The position numbers and the translations under genes are program-made. From Vulcanimicrobiota bacterium (lineage in GTDB: Bacteria; Eremiobacterota; Eremiobacteria; Baltobacterales; Baltobacteraceae), in NCBI GenBank assembly GCA_028287545.1, contig JAQBPL010000222.1:1-18818 (forward strand): a stretch of 18,818 nucleotides of DNA. The letters are read 5' to 3'. Every line of letters starts with the position of its first letter. The stretch's first letter is position 1. The notes under the pieces were generated by a model. The model ran no database searches. It was not told the DNA's origin and saw only the letters and a list, made by a program, of their open reading frames with translations. Shown one piece after another: positions 1 through 6,051 of this stretch.

Positions 1-49
1 GGACGTACGCGCTGAGTTCGTTTCGCTGTGCATCGAAGGTCGGTCCCAC
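1..49 (-). CDS. 5' end of an unidentified divergent gene (partial, runs off the left edge)
   Basis: Reading the minus strand from position 49, a GTG start opens 16 codons that stay open to the window edge (MGPTFDAQRNELSAYV). The start is supported by an exceptionally good Shine-Dalgarno, AGGAGGG, covering about positions 61-55 with six bases between GGAGG and the GTG. The visible residues contain an FDAQ..EL stretch reminiscent of the N terminus of PhoU-type phosphate signalling proteins, but 16 residues cannot establish a family, so I give no product. The gene is divergent from ispE, so the roughly 100-base gap between them should hold the promoters of both. Confidence 0.5.
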   Translation of the reverse strand, partial: MGPTFDAQRNELSAYV

Positions 50-151
50 GGAGTCCCTCCTCTACCCGAGGGCGAACCACGTGGCCTCCCTGCATCCGGG
101 GACGAGACGACGAGCGACGAACGAAGCGAGCGTGAAAAAAGGCTCGCTCGC
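50..151. promoter_or_regulatory. Divergent spacer with a hairpin overlapping the ispE start
   Basis: This spacer separates the leftward partial gene from ispE and should contain both promoters; I see no convincing -35/-10 pair. It ends in an inverted repeat: AAGCGAGC at 124-131 pairs perfectly with GCTCGCTT at 146-153. The loop contains a run of six A at 135-140. The right arm covers the TTG at 152, so the hairpin could mask that start, or it could mean that a start further downstream is used. Confidence 0.35.
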
Positions 152-1042
152 TTGTACGGCTCTTACCAGGACGTGACGTTGCACGCGCCCGCCAAACTCA
201 ACCTCACGCTCGAAATACTGGGGCGGCGTGCCGACGGCTATCATGCGCTCCGCAGCGTCATGGTGCCGGTCGCGCTCGACGACGAACTGACGTTCGCGCC
301 CAGCGAGCGGTTTTCGTTCGCATGCGAGCCGGCGTCGCTCGAGAACGACAACCTGGTGCCGCGGGCGTTCGCGCAGGCGGGCCTCACCGGAGCGCCCTTC
401 GCCGTGACGCTGCGCAAGCGGATTCCGGTCGGCGCCGGGCTCGGCGGCGGTTCGAGCGACGCCGCCGCGGTGCTGAGCGCGGCGATGAGCGGAGCGTTCG
501 GCGCCGTCGCGCCGCGCGATTGGATCGCCGACGCACGCGCGCTCGGGTCCGACGTGCCGTTCTTCTTGGCCGGCGGACCGGCGCTGGTCGAGGGGACCGG
601 CGAACGGGTCACCGCGCTCGGCTCCGCGCCGCCGTGGTGGGCCGTCGTCCTGGTGCCGCCCGTTCACGTCGCCACCGGCCCCGCATACGGCGCGCTCGCG
701 GCCGAACGCGACGCCGCGCCGGCGCCGACGCGGCCGCGAGCGGGTTCGGCGACGCTGCGCTGCGGAGAGGCGCTGCAGCGCCGCGATTTCGGCACCGTCG
801 TCGCGACGATGACGAACGACTTCGAGCCGGTCGTGGCGGGGGCATATCCGCAAGTGCGCATGGCGCTCTCGGCCTTGCGCGACGCGGGGGCCGAGCGGCC
901 GATGCTCTCCGGTTCCGGCGGCGCTTGTTTCGCGCTCGCGCCCGACGAACGCGGCGCGCGCGCGCTCGCGCTCGCGCTGCGTCCGTCCGACGGCGCCGCG
1001 GTGCACGTCGTGCCGTTTGCGGAGACGCCCGCGTGGCGCTAG
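152..1042 (+). CDS. ispE: 4-diphosphocytidyl-2-C-methyl-D-erythritol kinase (IspE)
   Basis: IspE is the cytosolic GHMP-family kinase that phosphorylates CDP-methylerythritol with ATP, the fourth step of the MEP route to IPP and DMAPP. All landmarks are present. PAKLNL carries the substrate-site lysine (K15). The glycine-rich ATP loop is PVGAGLGGGSSDAA at about residues 92-105. The catalytic aspartate lies in GSDVPFF (D134). The third GHMP motif is LSGSGG at 252-257. The length, 296 residues from TTG 152, is normal for the family. The start is uncertain. TTG 152 has AAGG nine bases upstream. TTG 179 has AGGA at 168-171 at a better spacing and still keeps the lysine at residue 6. GTG 173 lies too close to any Shine-Dalgarno. 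The stop overlaps the next gene by ten bases, so the two are likely coupled. Confidence 0.95.
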   Translation: MYGSYQDVTLHAPAKLNLTLEILGRRADGYHALRSVMVPVALDDELTFAPSERFSFACEPASLENDNLVPRAFAQAGLTGAPFAVTLRKRIPVGAGLGGGSSDAAAVLSAAMSGAFGAVAPRDWIADARALGSDVPFFLAGGPALVEGTGERVTALGSAPPWWAVVLVPPVHVATGPAYGALAAERDAAPAPTRPRAGSATLRCGEALQRRDFGTVVATMTNDFEPVVAGAYPQVRMALSALRDAGAERPMLSGSGGACFALAPDERGARALALALRPSDGAAVHVVPFAETPAWR

Positions 1043-1791
1043 ATGCGATCGTGCTGGCGGGCGGCGCGCCGGACGCCGTCGCGGCGCTCGAACCCGGCGC
1101 CCCGAACAAGGCGTTCGTGCGAGTCGGCGGCGTGCCGCTCGTCACGCGCACCGTCGAAGGCCTGCGCGCCTCTTCGCGCATCGACCGGATCGTGGTCGTC
1201 GCGCCGCCCAGCGCCGCAGCGCACCCCGCGCTGTGCGGTGCGAGCGAAGTACGCGGCGACGGCGCGCGGATGATCGAGAGCCTGCGGTCCGGGATGCAGG
1301 GCTTTACCGAAGACGCGCTGGTCATCGTCGCCGCATCGGATCTGCCTGCCCTGAACGCGGCCGCGGTCGACGAGTTCGTCGACGCGGTGCTGGCGCGAAA
1401 TCTCGACGTCGGATATGCCTGCCTCGAGCGCGCGTTTCACGAAGCCGCGTATCCCGAGTTTCCGCACACCTGGGCGCGAATGCGTGAAGGGCGCTTCTGC
1501 GGCGGCGGACTGGTCGCGTTGCGTCCGCGGGTCATGCCGCGTTTGGCGACGTTCCTGGACGCGCTCGGCGGCGCGCGCAAATCCCCGTTGCGCCTCGCTT
1601 CGCTGTTCGGCTGGGACATGCTGGCGCGCTTCGCCGTCGGCCGCCTCGGGATCGCCGATGCGGAAGCGCGCGCCACGCGCCTGCTCGGCGGCGCGCGCGT
1701 CGGCGCCGTTCAGAGCACGCACGCGCAGATCGCGCTCAACATCGATCGCGTCGCGGACGTTTCCAAGGCGAACGCCCGCTTTGCGTCATAG
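1033..1791 (+). CDS. MobA-like nucleotidyltransferase family protein
   Basis: This is a 252-residue protein with a GT-A/Rossmann nucleotidyltransferase fold of the NTP-transferase (MobA/IspD-like) class. It opens with AIVLAGG (residues 5-11). NKAF at 25-28 is the usual K that contacts the nucleotide. SDLP at 102-105 supplies the metal-binding aspartate. A FCGGGLVALRP segment (155-165) matches the late substrate-loop region of the class. The spacing between LAGG and NKAF is filled by a loop without the usual GxSxRMG. GTG 1033 is chosen because it puts LAGG five residues from the N terminus, as the family requires; reading further upstream would run through ispE. The gene overlaps ispE by ten bases. 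The substrate is not evident: it is not IspD, because the isoprenoid-specific HDAARP stretch is absent, and molybdopterin is unproven. Confidence 0.85.
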   Translation: MALDAIVLAGGAPDAVAALEPGAPNKAFVRVGGVPLVTRTVEGLRASSRIDRIVVVAPPSAAAHPALCGASEVRGDGARMIESLRSGMQGFTEDALVIVAASDLPALNAAAVDEFVDAVLARNLDVGYACLERAFHEAAYPEFPHTWARMREGRFCGGGLVALRPRVMPRLATFLDALGGARKSPLRLASLFGWDMLARFAVGRLGIADAEARATRLLGGARVGAVQSTHAQIALNIDRVADVSKANARFAS

Positions 1792-1808
1792 AGTCGCGAA
1801 CCGCCGGC

Positions 1809-1830
1809 GTTCCGGCTGCGTTGCCGGAAC
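1809..1830 (+). other. Perfect hairpin abutting a start codon
   Basis: GTTCCGGC at 1809-1816 and GCCGGAAC at 1823-1830 form a perfect 8-bp stem with a six-base loop. The stem ends exactly one base before the ATG at 1831. There is no T-run, so it is not a textbook intrinsic terminator. It leaves no free Shine-Dalgarno for the downstream gene if it is folded. Confidence 0.5.
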
Positions 1831-2505
1831 ATGCGTTCCACCGTACTCTCGATCGCACTGAGCTTGGCTGCCGGTCAATCCGCCGCCGCGCAGACCGCCC
1901 CGCCGCCCAGTCCCGCCGCGGTCCCGTGCGTTCGTCAAGACGCACCGCTTGCGGGCGGGATCGGCCGCGCCAGCGTGGTGGCGTTCACCGGCGCGGTATA
2001 CGGCCAACGGGTCTGCGCGCTGGTGGCCAACCTCGCTTCCGAGGGTTTCGCAGCCGCGGTGACGGCATCACCATCCGACGACGCCGTCGTCACCGCCGCC
2101 GTGATGAAAGGGACCGGAGCGTCGATGTCCGCGCGTCCGAGCGGTTTGGCGCTCGGGCCGGCCGATGCGATCGGCACGGCGGCAGCCGACGCGAACGCGG
2201 TCGGGCCGTTCGTGATCGCCCCCGGCGGTTCGTTTCCCGGCTTCGGCAAGGACACGAGCGAGGTTCCTCGCGTCGTGCTCGCATATGCGGGTCAACGGGT
2301 TCTGCTCGTGCGCACGACCGCGGTAACGCTGACCGATCTCGCGCACGCGCTGCGGGAACAACCCGACATCTTCGGCAGCGATGCCGCGGAGCGCGCCGTC
2401 GTACTCGCCAGCGGCGACGATGCGGCGATGCAAGTGCGCACAGCGGACGGCATGCTGGGCACCCCGGTGCGCACCCCGCTAACACTGCTCATTAAGCAAC
2501 GATAA
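1831..2505 (+). CDS. Predicted secreted protein of unknown function
   Basis: This is a 224-residue protein with an apparent Sec signal peptide (MRSTVLSIALSLAAGQSAAAQ, probable cleavage after AAA or AQ near residue 20), then a proline-rich linker (PPPSPAAVP) and an Ala/Val-rich globular part. I do not recognise the family with confidence. The C-terminal half runs as RVVLAYAGQRVLLVRT, then TLTDLAHAL, then AVVLASG. This loosely parallels the end of phosphodiester-glycosidase (NAGPA/DUF2233) domains, but the diagnostic DGG is replaced by ASG, so I treat it as a hint only. Two cysteines (VPCVR and RVCAL) could form a disulfide. ATG 1831 is chosen because it places the signal peptide at the very N terminus. 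No good Shine-Dalgarno is visible, and a hairpin sits directly in front. It may still be co-transcribed with ispE, since the upstream gap is only 39 bases. Confidence 0.7.
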   Translation: MRSTVLSIALSLAAGQSAAAQTAPPPSPAAVPCVRQDAPLAGGIGRASVVAFTGAVYGQRVCALVANLASEGFAAAVTASPSDDAVVTAAVMKGTGASMSARPSGLALGPADAIGTAAADANAVGPFVIAPGGSFPGFGKDTSEVPRVVLAYAGQRVLLVRTTAVTLTDLAHALREQPDIFGSDAAERAVVLASGDDAAMQVRTADGMLGTPVRTPLTLLIKQR

Positions 2506-2557
2506 GATTGCTTGTACTCCCAGTCACTTCTCAGCGAAACTGGGCAACGTCGCATGG

Positions 2558-3730
2558 GTGCGGACCTTGGCGGTGTTTTGCGACCGAGTCGGCGATGCCG
2601 GCGGTGCGGAGCGCTACTGGGAAACGGTTTTGCCCGCCCTGGCGGCAACCGGAGTTTCCGTATCCCTCTTCGCGCGTGAAGTAGCCGACCAAAACGCTTT
2701 CGGCGTCGCGGCTCGCGCGATCGCTTGGGCCGACGAAAACGCGGCGCCGTCCGCCGCCGCCGCGATCGACGTCGCGGAAGCGTTGCGGCACTGCCGGCCC
2801 GAGGCGATCGTCACGGCCAGCGTTTTCGATACCGGCGTGCTCGATGCGGTGCGCGCCGCACCCGCTCGGTGGCTCGCCCGCATTCACGATCACCGCGCGT
2901 TCTGTCCGACCGGCGATCGCGTCTATCCGCAATTCTCGGCGCCGTGCTGTGCTCCGATGGGACGCGCGTGCCGCGCGGCGACCGTGACGCGCGGATGCGT
3001 GCGCGGACCGAGGCCGTCGTCGTACCGCGAGATCGCCGCGCGCGAAACCGTGCGCGACCGCATCGCGAGCGCCGACTGCGTCCTCGTCTCGAGCGAACAC
3101 ATGCGCGCGACGTGCACCGCGAACGGAATCGACCGGGTCAGGGTGGCGATCACGCCGCCGCCGCTGCCCGATGCGGCGTTCGCGAGCACCGTCCACGCGC
3201 CGCCGGCAACGCCGACCCTGCTCTTCGCGTCGCGGCCGACGCCGCGCAAAGGACTGGGTTCGCTGCTGCGCGCGCTGGGCCGTCTTCCACCGCCGGAGCG
3301 ACCGCGCCTGATCGTGGCCGGCGCAACCGCCGCGGACGACGAGCCTTCGCGCGCCACGGCCGAACGCTACGGCATCGAGATCGAATGGCGCGGACATCTC
3401 GGCGCGGACGAACTGCGCGCAGCGATCGACGCCGCGTCTGCGGTAGCCGTCCCGTCGCTCTGGCCGGAACCGTTCGGCCTGATCGGCATCGAGGCGCAGG
3501 CGCGCGGTCGTCCCGCGGTCGGCTACCACGTCGGCGGGATTCCGGAATGGATCGGCGACGCGGGGATCGCTGTCCCTTGCGGCGACGAAGCCGCGCTCGC
3601 CTCGGCGATCCGCACCGTGCTCGACGAGTGGGCGTGGCCCCGCTACGCCGCCGCGGCGCGACGCCGCGCGGAAGCCTATCACCTCAACCCACACCTGAGC
3701 CGACTCCTGGAGCTTTGCAATGCGGCCTGA
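2558..3730 (+). CDS. Glycosyltransferase family 4 (GT-B) protein
   Basis: This 390-residue retaining GT-B glycosyltransferase has an N-terminal acceptor half with AGGAERYWE (about 14-22). The C-terminal nucleotide-sugar half contains FASRPTPRKG and the EPFGLIGIE motif, an EX7E pair at E304 and E312, followed by ARGRPAVGYHVGGIPEW. The middle has HDHRAFCP (110-117) followed by a cysteine-rich stretch (C116, C130, C131, C138, C147), a feature of some envelope or polysaccharide GT4 enzymes. It starts at GTG 2558; the ATG at 2554 is in another frame. The last codons overlap the start of the sulfoquinovose synthase gene by 11 bases, so the enzyme most likely uses UDP-sulfoquinovose or builds the same glycan. 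The N terminus does not look like cyanobacterial SqdX, so the acceptor (diacylglycerol, another lipid or a glycan) is open. No transmembrane segment is visible. Confidence 0.9.
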   Translation: MRTLAVFCDRVGDAGGAERYWETVLPALAATGVSVSLFAREVADQNAFGVAARAIAWADENAAPSAAAAIDVAEALRHCRPEAIVTASVFDTGVLDAVRAAPARWLARIHDHRAFCPTGDRVYPQFSAPCCAPMGRACRAATVTRGCVRGPRPSSYREIAARETVRDRIASADCVLVSSEHMRATCTANGIDRVRVAITPPPLPDAAFASTVHAPPATPTLLFASRPTPRKGLGSLLRALGRLPPPERPRLIVAGATAADDEPSRATAERYGIEIEWRGHLGADELRAAIDAASAVAVPSLWPEPFGLIGIEAQARGRPAVGYHVGGIPEWIGDAGIAVPCGDEAALASAIRTVLDEWAWPRYAAAARRRAEAYHLNPHLSRLLELCNAA

Positions 3731-4916
3731 ACGTATCCTCATCATCGGCGGCGACGGATACTGCGGCTGGGCGACCTCGCTGCGCCTCTCACTCGCCGGC
3801 TACGACGTCACGATCCTCGACAGCCTCGCGCGCCGCGATTGGGATCGCGAGCACGGTCTGGACTCGCTCGTCCCGATCGCGTCGATGCGCCGGCGCATCG
3901 ACGAGTGGTCGCGCCTCACCGGCCGCACGATTCGGTTCGAACACGTCGACGCGACGGACTATCCGAATCTCTGCCGCGTCGTGGCGGAGACCGAACCCGG
4001 CGCGATCGTCCATTTCGGCCAGCAGCGCAGCGCGCCGTTCTCGATGATCGATCGCGATCATGCGCTGCGCACGCACGTGAACAACACCGTCGGCAACCTC
4101 AACGTGCTGTGGGCGATGCACGATCACGCGCCGGACGCGCACCTGGTGAAACTCGGCACGATGGGCGAATACGGCACGCCGAACATCGACGTCGAAGAAG
4201 GCTTCATCACCATCGAGCACAACGGGCGCACCGACCGCCTGCCGTTTCCCAAACAGCCCGGATCGTTCTACCATCTCACCAAAGTCAGCGATAGCGATCA
4301 GCTCTACTTCGCGTGCCGCACGTGGGGGCTGCGCGCTACGGATCTGAACCAGGGCATCGTCTACGGCGCGCACACCGACGAAGTCGCCTCCTCGCCGGCG
4401 CTCGCCAACCGGTTCGACTACGATCACATCTTCGGGACCGTGCTGAACCGCTTCTGCGTGGAGGCCGCGCTCGGCCACCCGCTCACGGTGTACGGCCGCG
4501 GCGGACAGACGCGCTCCTTCCTCGACATTCGCGACACCGTCCGCTGCATCCAAATCGCGCTCGAGAATCCGGCCGCGCAGGGAGAGTACCGCGTCTTCAA
4601 CCAATTCACCGAGATGTTTTCGGTGCGAGAACTGGCCGGCCGGGTCAGCGCGGTCGCGCACGGACTCGGACTCGACGCCGAGATCGCGCACCTCGACAAC
4701 CCGCGCACGGAACGCGAAGAGCACTACTACAACTGCGTGAACACCAACTTGCGCTCGCTTGGTCTCGAACCCACGCTGCTCTCCGACGAGACGATCGCGG
4801 GGCTGATCCGGCTTGCGGCGGAGCACCGCGAGCGGATCGACGCGCGCCTCATCGCGCCGCGCGTCGAGTGGCGGCCGCAGCAGCCGCGCGCGGTGCCGCG
4901 CCAAGTCGCGTCGTGA
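3720..4916 (+). CDS. sqdB: UDP-sulfoquinovose synthase (SQD1/SqdB family)
   Basis: This 398-residue short-chain dehydrogenase/reductase converts UDP-glucose plus a sulfite donor to UDP-sulfoquinovose, the head-group donor for sulfolipid. The NAD-binding loop is unusually specific: GGDGYCGWATSL at residues 10-21. The catalytic triad matches Arabidopsis SQD1 with an offset of two: T147 in TMGEYGTPNID, then Y184 and K188 in SFYHLTKV. Other family blocks are DLNQGIVYG, GTVLNRFCVEAALGHPLT, YGRGGQTRSFLDIRDTV, FNQFTEMFSV and EEHYYN. Their density makes this assignment much firmer than a generic epimerase call. ATG 3720 lies inside the last codons of the glycosyltransferase, and the TGA overlaps the next GTG (GTGA), so the three genes form a coupled unit. 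The product is presumably used on sulfolipid or on a sulfoquinovose-containing surface glycan. Confidence 0.95.
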   Translation: MRPERILIIGGDGYCGWATSLRLSLAGYDVTILDSLARRDWDREHGLDSLVPIASMRRRIDEWSRLTGRTIRFEHVDATDYPNLCRVVAETEPGAIVHFGQQRSAPFSMIDRDHALRTHVNNTVGNLNVLWAMHDHAPDAHLVKLGTMGEYGTPNIDVEEGFITIEHNGRTDRLPFPKQPGSFYHLTKVSDSDQLYFACRTWGLRATDLNQGIVYGAHTDEVASSPALANRFDYDHIFGTVLNRFCVEAALGHPLTVYGRGGQTRSFLDIRDTVRCIQIALENPAAQGEYRVFNQFTEMFSVRELAGRVSAVAHGLGLDAEIAHLDNPRTEREEHYYNCVNTNLRSLGLEPTLLSDETIAGLIRLAAEHRERIDARLIAPRVEWRPQQPRAVPRQVAS

Positions 4917-5389
4917 GGTACCGCCTGGCCGCCGTCGCCGCGACGCTCGCGATCGCGATGCTGGGCGGCGGGCCGGGCGCCTTCGCGGCCGGGCACGGCG
5001 GCCAGAAGCCCAAACGGACGATCGGCGCGAGGGTCGTCTCGGGGACGCCGCAAAGCGCGCACGCCTACGTCTCGCCCGGTGCGCCGACCTACATCACGGA
5101 GTTCCCGCAAGCGCTGGTCGTGCACCTGGTCGGCAAGCACATCAACGCCCATCGCGTGCGCTTCACCTGCGCGCAGAAGCACTGCGCACTCGGTGTCCCC
5201 GTCGAACCCTCCGGCGGAAAAGTCATGAATGCGGCGACGTACGAGGTGGAAGCCGTCCACGATCAGGCCGCGCTGAAGATCACGCTGACCACGAATCGTC
5301 CCGGCACCTTCGAGGTCTACGCCGAGCCGGTCGGCGACGGCGACGAGATCATCACCCGCAGCGCGCCGTTCGTCCTCGCCGCGCGCTGA
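4913..5389 (+). CDS. Small exported protein coupled to the sulfoquinovose synthase gene
   Basis: This 158-residue protein starts at GTG 4913, whose last bases form the stop of sqdB (GTGA overlap). A Sec signal peptide is clear: a basic start (MRYR), a hydrophobic core (LAAVAATLAIAMLGG) and a probable cleavage after AFA near residue 25. The mature part is short, basic at its N terminus (GQKPKRTIGAR) and rich in alternating hydrophobic residues. It ends FEVYAEPVGDGDEI then APFVLAAR, which suggests a single beta-sandwich domain. One close cysteine pair, C86 and C91 (TCAQKHCA), could be a disulfide or metal site. I recognise no family. The overlap implies co-expression with the sulfoquinovose genes and an envelope location near their product, but any role is inference. 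Confidence 0.75.
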   Translation: MRYRLAAVAATLAIAMLGGGPGAFAAGHGGQKPKRTIGARVVSGTPQSAHAYVSPGAPTYITEFPQALVVHLVGKHINAHRVRFTCAQKHCALGVPVEPSGGKVMNAATYEVEAVHDQAALKITLTTNRPGTFEVYAEPVGDGDEIITRSAPFVLAAR

Positions 5390-5400
5390 TCGTCGATCGG

Positions 5401-5964
5401 TCAGGCGCCTTGCCAGCGCTCGAAGAGGGCGTTGTCGATGCCGAACTGGTCGAGCGCTTTGCCGACGGTGTGGTTGACCACGTCTTCGATCGTCTTCGGC
5501 CGCGCGTACATGCCGGGGATCGGCGGCAAGATCACGGCGCCCATCTCCGCCAGTTGCGTGAGCGTGCGCAAGTGGCCGAGGTGAAACGGCGTTTCGCGCA
5601 CCACGAGCACCAGCGTCCGCCGTTCCTTGAGGCACACGTCCGCGGCGCGCACGAGAAGGTTCTCGTTGTAGCTGTGGGCGATCCCCGACGCCGTTTTCAT
5701 CGAGCAGGGGATCACGAGCATTCCATCGGTCTTGAATGATCCCGATGAGATCGGCGCCGCGAGGTTGCCGTCGCGGTGCACGACGTCGGCCAGCGCTTCG
5801 ACCTCGGCGGCGGTCACGTCGGTCTCCAGCTCGATCGTCTGCCGGGCCTGTGACGAGAGCACGAGGTGCGTCTCGACGTCCGCAACCGAGCGCAGCGCCC
5901 GGAGCGCCGCGATCGCATAAAGGCTCCCACTCGCCCCGGAAATTCCGACAATCAGCCTGCGCAT
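5401..5964 (-). CDS. ubiX: Flavin prenyltransferase UbiX
   Basis: UbiX attaches the dimethylallyl group of dimethylallyl (pyro)phosphate to FMN, giving prenylated FMN for UbiD-type decarboxylases. The 187-residue length is typical, and the flavin-binding start MRRLIVGISGASGS is textbook. Further family blocks are the SSGSFKTDGM segment (73-82), VIPCSMKTASGIAHS (84-98) with the following NLLVRAADVCLKE, then RETPFHLGHL (123-132) with the conserved R-E-T-P, and the late PPIPGMYARP. ATG at 5964 is chosen because it puts the flavodoxin-like first strand at residue 3; longer readings run into the divergent promoter region. It is transcribed toward the sulfoquinovose operon, with only 11 bases between the two stops. 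No UbiD partner is in the window. The upstream spacer is shared with the nuclease gene. Confidence 0.95.
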   Translation of the reverse strand: MRRLIVGISGASGSLYAIAALRALRSVADVETHLVLSSQARQTIELETDVTAAEVEALADVVHRDGNLAAPISSGSFKTDGMLVIPCSMKTASGIAHSYNENLLVRAADVCLKERRTLVLVVRETPFHLGHLRTLTQLAEMGAVILPPIPGMYARPKTIEDVVNHTVGKALDQFGIDNALFERWQGA

Positions 5965-6051
5965 GTCCACCGCTTCCACGTTTGTCCACAGATTCCGTAT
6001 CGATCGGACGCGGTCGCGGGTTCGCTCGGCACGGCGCCGAACCTCACCGTC
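5965..6051. promoter_or_regulatory. Divergent promoter region with a DnaA-box-like 9-mer
   Basis: This 87-base spacer lies between ubiX (leftward) and the nuclease gene (rightward) and should hold both promoters, although no clear -35/-10 pair stands out. TTGTCCACA at 5982-5990 matches the DnaA box used in high-GC genomes and differs from the E. coli consensus TTATCCACA at one position. A partial copy, ATGTCCACC, overlaps the ubiX start at 5963-5971. A single box may be chance. Confidence 0.3.

Noticed and set aside
1033..1791. Assignment as IspD because it follows ispE
   Set aside because: The IspD-specific HDAARP stretch and GxGxRM loop are missing.
2494..2544. Terminator hairpins before the glycosyltransferase gene
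   Set aside because: AAGCAA/TTGCTT and CCCAGT/ACTGGG stems are six bases each with long loops and no T-run, so they could be chance.
2558..3730. Assignment as sulfoquinovosyltransferase SqdX
   Set aside because: The N terminus and cysteine-rich middle do not resemble SqdX; only the operon context supports it.
3789..4904. Minus-strand open frame of 371 codons
   Set aside because: It is antisense to the UDP-sulfoquinovose synthase and has low-complexity composition.
5387..5403. Bidirectional terminator between the exported protein gene and ubiX
   Set aside because: Only a short palindrome around GATCGTCGATC is visible, with no T-run on either strand.
5866..6051. Extension of the nuclease gene upstream to 5866
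   Set aside because: It would run antisense through the start of ubiX and adds a basic, unconserved leader; the frame being open is not enough.
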